This document shows positions 16,365 to 23,749 of a stretch of DNA of 23,749 nt, in pieces; within the stretch, counting starts at the first letter, position 1; every line of letters starts with the position of its first letter. The stretch is from positions 1-23,749 of the forward strand of contig JASJQH010000162.1 of NCBI GenBank assembly GCA_040143965.1. The letters are read 5' to 3'. The position numbers were made by a program, and so were the translations under genes. The notes under the pieces were generated by a model, which did no database searches, was not told the origin of the DNA, and saw only the letters and a program-made list of their open reading frames with translations. Source of the stretch: Basidiobolus ranarum. Its lineage: Eukaryota; Basidiobolomycota; Basidiobolomycetes; Basidiobolales.

Positions 16365-19221
16365 TTAAAACTTATCAGAGGAGTATTTCATTAGATCCTC
16401 CGACATGGCCCGGATCTTAGGATTATAATGATTCTAAAATCAAAATCAACATTAGTGGATGCTTGGTATATAAATTATGCCATGGTGTTGATTACTAACC
16501 CGAAGTAAAGCCAATTCCCAAAGACTGGTAGCAAATGGATTGCAGAGCTCTGGATCGTTGAGTTCTTTCATGTAGATACCATTACCTGCTCGATCTTCAG
16601 AAGATAGAAGACCATCGAGTTTGGGATACTTCACCATGAGTCTTTGAAGCATATTTAGGCACTGAATGACCACCTTCTCTGGGAAATCGAGCGAAATCAG
16701 CGCAAGTCTCTTGAGGAAGGCTGCTGCTCTCTCAGGTGCAACCTATGAAAAGAAAAGCCAATGTCAGGGAAGGACTTTACCAATGACTCTAATATTGAAA
16801 AGCATACGTGACGACGTTGAATCAAGAGCATATCGAGATTCTTAAGTAAGAGCTCTGCTTCACTCAATAAGGTGAACTTCTTGTCAACTTGGGGCTTCTC
16901 AACCTCTTGAGACTTTCCATCTACATTGATGTTTAATGCGAGTGGCATCATAATGGAGTAAAGATGTTCAAAGTAGTCCTTCAAATCGATGTTCAATGCT
17001 TCACCCTGACCAGATAGAATCTGGAATGCAGTGAGAATACACAACAACGAGGATCTGGTAGAAAGTACGGCTTGGTCAGGATTCTCCTCATCTACGGTCA
17101 TGATCTTCTTCAAAACCTGCAACAGATCTTGGAAAAAGTCAACGTTGATCAAGTGACCAAATCTAAGTATTTGGTTAGTGTCAGAATATAACGCAAGTAG
17201 GGGACTGACAAACTTACACAGCCAATCCTTCGAGAACTGAAGGAAGAAGTGGTGAGGTTTGAGCATGCTTGAGAATACGGAAGTAGGTGGTAAAGACATG
17301 CTTCAGAGTTTCGGTTTGAACTTTGCGTTTCTGGTCGTAATCTATTTCGGCCTCAGCCTCTTTCATCTCCTTCTCGATCTCCTTGTTTTCTTTGGCGATC
17401 TTACGGGTCTTGCGGGATCTGTGCTGTCTGTCCTTCTTTCTCTTTTTAATGCTCTTGGCATCATCACTCTGAATAACCAACTCATCCCTCAATCTCAGGT
17501 GAAGGAAAGTATTCAACGCCTAAAAAGCGATTAGATACACCGTGGATTGTAACCAATGAGACCATAACAGCGTACCTCATCATTCACCAGATAAGCCTTA
17601 GATTTGATCATCTTGGCAATCAGCTTGACAGCATCTTCACTGGCTTCACCAGACTCATCGTCTTGGAAGAGCTGAATAATAGCTTCGCAACACATCTCCG
17701 ACATCTGAGAATTTAGATTGTTCAGAGGATGAAAGTCAACAACAGAAAACCTCTTCAATAACTACGAACCTGATTTGGGTTTTTGGTTCCCATGCGTGAA
17801 ATGACAGCGGTCATTATGTTAAGACGGAAGTTGAAATGGGTCACGTTGGTTAAAAGGTCACACATACAACGAATGGCAACCATTGCTAAATCATCTGGCT
17901 CGGCGTTTGGATCGTTATGGACTATTTCAAAGAATTTAGATAAATGACGTGCAAAGAGGTTTAGGGTTTGGATAAAATCTCCTACTTCTGTGAGTATTTT
18001 CCAAGGATTGGAGATAGGCTTGGTAGTTGGAGAGAAGGGTTTCTTCATAATTACGAAGCTTCTTGACTTCTCTAGAGAGCTTAGCACTCAGTTCCTGTTC
18101 AGTCAATTTACGAATACGATAGCTGAAAGAATTGGTTATTAAGAGGACGATGAATGGATCTACATGAATGTTCGTTACCCAGGAATGATATCCTTGTAAA
18201 CAGCCAGTTGAGTGAGGAAGGCAAGCTTCTTAATAGTCAAATTGTCTTCTTTGGCAATCTCTCGGAGACCCTTCAATTTCTCAATCTGTCATACATTATA
18301 GAAGATACTGGTTAGTTTTGACTGAACTTTTGGTAACCTTTCAACCATACACCGCATACATTCTTTTCAGGGTCTTCAATGATCTCTTGTGCAAGTTCTG
18401 CAAGTTCCTCTTTCTTTTTAAGGACATATTGCTTTTTGGTGAGTTTAGGTTCAGCCTCGGGTGCTTGTGGCTCAGAGTCTGCCTCATCACTGTCATCACC
18501 GTCGGCAGACTCCATATCATCCTCCGAACTGTCAACTTGATTATCTAATTCCTCTTCACTAGCAGCCACCTCCGCAACGGGCTCCTCTGAATAAAACCAT
18601 TAATTCGCGTTTCTAATGAAAAGAACCATTTTTTAGCCCAGAAAATACCTGATTTTTGAACAACTCGACCGTCGGCTGTCTTGATAGGAAGTTTCTTGAA
18701 AGACTTATCCTCCCATTCGGACTTCATCTTACGAGGTTTCTCTTCGTATTCCTCTAAATTAGATTCAGCCTTAACCTTACGTGGTTTCTTTTCATACTCT
18801 TCTATATCTGAATCAGTATCAAACTCAAGATCATCTTTGGTAATCTGAGCTCCCTTGGCGAATGCGGTGGTAGCCTTTTTCCCGGTGACAATTTCATTCC
18901 TGAAAGGGGAATAGGTAAGAAAAAAGAGATTTGATAAAGTTTCAAGAGTTCTTGATATATATAGGTCGAATAACTATTTCAATGAACTAAGTAAACTCCT
19001 ACTAACTTTGATAAAGCATCAGGGTTAAGACTTGAGAGGAAAGAAGAGTATCCAGAGTGTTCAGCAAAGAAACCAATATCATCGTCAGAAAGTTCAACAT
19101 CCGAATCAACATTTCCTTGTTTCTTGGGTACCTTCACTTTGGTGGGTACTTTAACTCTATTTGTATTGGGTTCAGAGGGTCTACCCTTCTTACTGACATT
19201 CTTGGATTTTCTAGGTGCCAT
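16365..19221 (-). CDS. NOC3: NOC3, nucleolar complex protein 3
   Basis: Ten exons: 19221-19007, 18899-18649, 18586-18360, 18285-18179, 18122-17770, 17704-17576, 17519-17218, 17162-16808, 16742-16500 and 16433-16365; about 749 aa. The start is basic (MAPRKSKNVSKKGRPSE), then comes a long acidic/Lys-rich region, LPIKTADGRVV, and IIPGYRIRKLTEQE with KLRNYEETLLSNYQAYLQSLE (Noc3 N-terminal domain). Then come HFNFRLNIM, a Lys/Arg-rich helix, and the CBF/Mak21-type domain ending ELALLRNHYNPKIRAMSEDL. Noc3 works with Noc2 in 60S pre-ribosome export and, in yeast, in replication initiation. In exon 5, after LQSLE (about residue 308), the coding frame moves by one base. Removing one A from the AAAA run at about 17997-18000 (read on the minus strand) would keep the frame. 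This is a sequence error or a real lesion. Confidence 0.92.
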
Positions 19222-19706
19222 GTTCTGTTATAAAAAACCAAAAGAAAGGAAGTATGCTTGCTTTATTATAACTACACACGTTCATTCATTCTAATTCAAA
19301 CGAATTATCTCTCGCTTTCAAATTCGGACTTTGTTTTTTTTTCTTTTCAATATGGTACATGGATCTAATCTTACATAGGATCCTCCTTAGGTGGCGATTT
19401 TTTTTCCGTCTTGGTTGAAAAACTTGAACATCCCCGATGGAAATTTTTTTCCCCTCGATAATTTATTGTTGTCGATAATTGAATTGGCTTATGTTGAAAA
19501 TAAATGGACCAAATGTTGGATTGGAAATCGGATAATTGAAATGCTGATGGCACTTCAAAAAACGAACTGTATGTAGGTTGATGAATGTAGAGTGATATGA
19601 GTGGAGATTTGCATTAAAAATATACAAAGGACCGCATGTTATAATGTTAAGAAAGAATGGCAACAAAGGCTTTCGAGGGCAATGTGAGTACAGAACCGTA
19701 TCTAGC
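19222..19706. other. Spacer between SerRS and NOC3 genes
   Basis: About 485 bases holding the SerRS 3' flank and the NOC3 promoter. T-rich/A-rich runs (for example near 19335 and 19400) and short open frames appear on both strands, none with coding support. Confidence 0.5.
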
Positions 19707-21354
19707 TCATGGCTTAATAATCTCCAAACCCCCTAAGAAAGGTCTTAAGGCTTTAGGGACTATTACATGTCCCTCTTCAGTCTGGTAGTGTTCCAAAATC
19801 GAGATGATCATACGAGGAATAGCGCACGCGGTACCATTCAATGTGTGGACAAATTCGAGAGAAGACGCCTTTTTGGCCTTGCTGTTGTTAGAAGCCGTGG
19901 AGGATTCGTTACGATAGCGAATGTTCAAGCGACGTGATTGATAGTCGGTACAGTTAGAGGTGCTAGAGATCTACGTGTTCAAAGGAAATCAGAAACGGAA
20001 TATGTATTTGCATGAAAAGTGGATATTTTAATACCTCTCCCCACCCATTGCGTCCCGGCATCCACGCCTCCATGTCATACTTACGGTAGGCACTGGCACC
20101 AAGCTCTTGAGTAGGCATATCAAGGATTCTATGAAGGTTTCATCGTTAATCACTAGTGCATAGGTTTAGTACAATTATCAATTTTCTGTACCTGAAGCAT
20201 AGTCCCAAATCGTTGAAAATCTCCTCTTCCAAAGCCTTTATCTCCTCCAACATCTTGTCGCTATCTTCTGGCTTGGTGAAAGTGAACAATTCAACTTTGC
20301 TAAACTGATGCACACGATACAGTCCTTTTGTGTCAGCCCCTCTAGCCCCAGCCTCAGCTCTAAATGCTCTTCCGAAACCAACCAATTTGAGTGGTAGCTT
20401 CTCCTCGGGAATGATTTTGTTACTCATCATCCCAGCGAGGGGAATCTCTGCTGTTCCTGTTAAGCATAATTGATGCGGAGTATTGTGAGAATCGTCAGAA
20501 TTCAAACTATAGATTTGAGTAGACTCGTTGTCTCGTGGCTGATATCCGCAGCTATGGGCGACATCTAACTTTACGACATCAGGGGTGATCACTGGTGTAA
20601 AGCCCTTGGCCATTGCCTTTGACATGGCGAATTGAATCAAACCAATCTCGAGAAGCGCTCCAGCATTCTTCAAATAATACCAACTAGAGCCGGTCACTTC
20701 AGCAGCAGCTTCCAAATCGATTAAATCTAACGAACGAGCTAATTCTACGTGATCTTTTAGTTTCCAAGATTCTTTCCTTGGTTCACCAACGACTTTAACA
20801 ATTTTCGCATTTTTCTCCTCACCAATAGGGGCCTCTGGGTGAGTATCGTTTGGAATACTTAACGCGAGTTTATACAAGTCTTTCTCGAGTTCTTCAAACT
20901 TGCTTTCTTTCTCTTTTAACGACTCTTTGAGTTCTTTAGCATTTTCTAATAAAACTTGACCGGCTTCAGATTTCACTTCTTTTCCTAGTTTGCCAATCTC
21001 TTTTACAGTTTCGTTACGTTGATTACGTAATTGGTTGATGTCCTGGGTTAATTCGCAAAATGTATCGTACAGGCTAACCACTTCACGTACTTTAACTGAG
21101 TGCATGTTACGTGAGACAACATTCTGCTCAATAGTCTCTAGGTTGTCTCTGAAGTGCTTGAAGTTTAAGTTTGGCTTTGGTAGTGCACGAGCGGGAGAAG
21201 TGAGACCTTTGATAAACAAGTTGAAAAAAAAGAGAGAAGGGGTCAATTTGAAAGAACATCGAAGAATATTTTGTTAGGAGAAAAATTCACTACCAAACCA
21301 TCTTCTAGTGATAACTGAAGGTATGGACGTTTTCCTCACTTGAAATCGAAACAT
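19707..21354 (-). CDS. DIA4: Mitochondrial seryl-tRNA synthetase
   Basis: Four exons, 21354-21294, 21206-20192, 20128-20035 and 19970-19707, give 477 aa. Exon 1 supplies the start: [14 protein letters not shown] then TRRWFG, an Arg-rich, acid-free leader typical of mitochondrial import. Without it the long second exon has no ATG. The tRNA-binding helical arm (about 60-135) is a charged coiled coil. Class II motifs follow: FRAEAG with YRVHQF (motif 2, about 302-322) and [18 protein letters not shown] (motif 3). [11 protein letters not shown] block precedes motif 2. The enzyme charges tRNA-Ser in the mitochondrial matrix. The yeast counterpart is DIA4 and the human one SARS2. A cytosolic enzyme would lack the presequence, so the mitochondrial assignment rests on exon 1. 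Confidence 0.92.
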
Positions 21355-21756
21355 ATTCCTTGGGTATTCGTACCGAGTGAATGGGTTAATTGGTCAGATA
21401 TTTTGGTTAAAGAGAAGTAAATTTTTCCAACTTCTTTTCATAGTCTAACTTTACTCAACAGTGGCTCCATTCAGTCAGTGTTTCCATATAAGGCTTGATC
21501 TAGTTCGAGTCTAAATGCTAGTTTCTTACCCAACTTGGGTGGTTTAATGTGACTGGGGATTCGAGGAACTATTGATTGATGATTAGAATGACTCACTAGG
21601 AATAAGCAAAATATTTATCAAATAATCCCATCATTCCCCACAACAAATAATCAATTGTTGGTTAATGATGAGAAGATTAAGTTAGCTTCAATTTGATTGT
21701 TTATATTCCTTTGTTCTGGGTTTCCACAGGCTTTGGTAGTTCTTTTCGTTATACAC
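21355..21756. promoter_or_regulatory. Divergent promoter region, SerRS / CDC7
   Basis: About 400 bases separate the two start codons on opposite strands, so the promoters share this stretch. I see no clear TATA. TTTCCACAG/G just before 21730 could be the acceptor of a leader intron in CDC7. Core elements cannot be placed from sequence alone. Confidence 0.5.
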
Positions 21757-23520
21757 ATGGCAAGCCGAACTCCACAACGAAACAAACGTACTGAAAGTAT
21801 GGATATATCGGTGGAACAAACACCAGAACGTCTGGTACTTCCGGAACAAATTGAAGACCCAGAAGAAAGCGCAAGTGAAGAAGTTGCTTCCAATACTAGA
21901 GATCTACAGAGAGAGATATCTCAACGAGAAATGCATCGTTTCCTTCAATCTTTTCCTACTCTTTCCGAAAAATATACTTTGATTGAAAAGACTGGTGAAG
22001 GTATAATAATATTCAAGACTTTTTTTCGTTCTTTAATATTAATGGTTATTACCTACGTATTTTTAATCTAGGAACTTTTAGTACGGTATATAAGGCGATT
22101 GATTTGGATCACCAAATGTATGATAATAATTTATGGCAACATTATTGTCCACCCGAAACAACCGTCGATGAAATCTCTTTAAAGGAAGTTAGAAAACGTA
22201 AACTTCAAGAAGAACCGGTTTATGTGGCTATCAAAAGAATTTATGTTACTAGTTCACCAGCCAGAATCGCTAATGAGATCAGTATTCTCAGAGACTTAAG
22301 GTGAGTTCCATTCTTTACTAGTTTGGTGTAGAATGAAATTGAAGTTGACTTTATGGATAATGATAGTGGACATGATTGTATATTACCTTTGATTACAGCA
22401 TGCAGACATCAAGACCAAGTTGTGGTTATACTTCCCTATTTTGAACATGATGATTTCAGGGTTCGTAGCATCTTGACTAGATTTCTCTTAGAACTGTTGA
22501 AAGTTAATTCGTTGTCAAAATAGGACTTTTACCGAAAACTCCCGATTCAAGACATGAGACCATACTTTAGAGCTTTATTTCGTGCTTTGGAAATTATTCA
22601 TAAGGAAAAGATCATTCACCGTGATATCAAACCTAGCAATTTTCTGTACAACGTAGCTAAAAAACAAGGTGCTTTGGTGGACTTCGGTTTGGCACAAGTA
22701 AAATCACTCCTATTTATTGGTGCATTCAACTCTGCTTTAACACTTTATTGTATAGAGGGAAGATGGTACACCAAAGGAATACCCAAAACCTAAAAGCTCG
22801 AATGCTGAATCTACCGGATCAAGTGAAAACAAACCAAATGGATTACTCACGTCACCCCCACCTTGCATTGTTGACCAAGAAGGGCGTCCGGGGTATCTCA
22901 AGAACGATCCAAGGTATGCAGTAAATAGAGTGACATTCAGGAAGTAAAACTCACATGATTGTAAACAATACAGACCTGCCGTTCGAGCTAATCGTGCTGG
23001 TACAAGGGGATTTCGAGCACCTGAAGTCTTGTTCAAGCATGTTCATCAAACCGGGGCCATCGATATCTGGTCCACTGGAGTAATACTCTTGTGTGTCATG
23101 TCCCAACGCTTTCCATTCTTCAACTCGAACAGTGATCAGGAAGCGTTGCTGGAGATTGCATGTTTATTCGGGAAAAAAGCTATGCAACATGCGGCAGCCC
23201 TGTTAAGTAAGATTGCATACACTAGCCTCATTTACATACCAAATTCAACTTAATTTTTGCGAATTCTAGATCGCTCCTTCATCACTAACGTCCCTACCGT
23301 CCACGATAATCCGATTGGCTGGGAACGTCTAATCAAATATTTGAATCCAAATGGATTCAAGGAAATCCCCGTTGAGGCTTTCGATCTATTGAAAAGATGT
23401 CTATCATTGGATCCCAACGAAAGAATCACCGCCTCTGAAGCGCTAAACCACCCATTCCTTAGCGTTCCAGAAGAAAATGAATATGAAAGTGAGGAGTGTT
23501 CTATTGATGTTGATCCTTGA
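21757..23520 (+). CDS. CDC7: CDC7-type kinase (Dbf4-dependent kinase)
   Basis: Seven exons: 21757-22000, 22072-22300, 22367-22460, 22524-22697, 22756-22913, 22974-23206 and 23270-23520; 460 aa. An acidic N-tail of about 70 residues precedes the kinase domain: glycine loop GEGTFSTVYKA, VAIKRIYVTSSPARIANEIS with the catalytic Lys, PYFEHDDF, HRDIKPSNFLYN and DFGLAQ. A kinase insert of about 65 residues follows, then GTRGFRAPEVL, DIWSTGVILL and a final RCLSLDPNERITASEAL. The Lys-region sequence VTSSP and EHDDF are Cdc7 hallmarks, as is the insert between DFG and APE. The kinase, activated by Dbf4, phosphorylates the Mcm2-7 helicase to fire replication origins in the nucleus. The start lies before the acidic tail; an upstream in-frame ATG (21697) reads hydrophobic and is unlikely. 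All catalytic residues are present. Confidence 0.92.
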
Positions 23521-23749
23521 TATGGAAATCTCTTCATGGTCACGCGCTTACTGAGCAAGCCACTCTATCGATGATCTGTCACATATCTGTAGATAACCCA
23601 TAATAAACTGAAATAATGAAGACAATGTTTAAACCAATCCCACAGGCGTGTGTTTATGAACAAAATGGATGCTTCATTAGGAATCTTTACACAGAGCAGC
23701 ACAGAATTAATTATTAGGAAGTGAGGAGAGTGAAGGGGAGGGGGAGGGG
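23521..23749. other. CDC7 3' flank, ends in a G-rich run
   Basis: AATAAA at 23602-23607 is a probable poly(A) signal for CDC7. The window ends in a GAGG/GGGGAGGGGGAGGGG purine run of which only the start is visible. Confidence 0.5.

Noticed and set aside
22737-23036. Minus-strand frame opposite CDC7
   Set aside because: It lies across two CDC7 exons and an intron; it is a shadow of the kinase insert.
1-23749. CRISPR array, rRNA, LTR or other virus-derived element
   Set aside because: No regular spacer array, rRNA-like block, paired long terminal repeats or capsid/polymerase motifs were seen on either strand.

Overview
The window looks like nuclear DNA of a fungus with compact, intron-rich genes. 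Introns are about 50-90 bases with GT..AG ends, and the gene-free parts are AT-rich. The recognisable set (PPN2-type polyphosphatase, PIG-Y/Eri1, NOC3, mitochondrial SerRS, CDC7) fits a fungus. An EBP-type sterol isomerase homologue, rather than the ERG2 type usual in Dikarya, hints at an early-diverging lineage. That placement is inference.

Layout. Bases 1-2500 are gene-poor, with shards of decayed coding sequence. Bases 2500-5840 hold a tandem pair of secreted-protein genes (+). They share about 400 bp of upstream sequence, a signal peptide and a four-cysteine domain, but their low-complexity tails differ. Bases 5841-8720 are largely empty. From 8721 to 11512 there are minus-strand genes: PPN2-like (2 exons) and a spliced locus I cannot name. 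A seven-exon coiled-coil/Myb gene (+) lies at 12607-14173 and an EBP-like gene (+) at 14726-15434. Convergent to it are three minus-strand housekeeping genes in a row: PIG-Y (15703-16199), NOC3 (16365-19221, ten exons) and mitochondrial seryl-tRNA synthetase (19707-21354, four exons). The CDC7 kinase gene (+, seven exons, 21757-23520) diverges from the synthetase gene.

The right half is ordinary dense fungal gene space: sterol metabolism, GPI-anchor start, ribosome assembly, mitochondrial translation and replication licensing. No operon-like logic links the genes; they are neighbours. The part I cannot match to a known family is the secreted pair. Its domain is built from a repeated half-module, Cys-x18-Cys with a central Gly-Ile/Val-x-Ala, present twice in the first protein and four times in the second. 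These modules flank proline-rich linkers with CxxC motifs and dibasic Kex2-like sites.

Exon boundaries were worked out by hand from frame continuity and splice sites. NOC3 as given needs one base fewer in an A-run to read through, which is either a sequence error or a real lesion.
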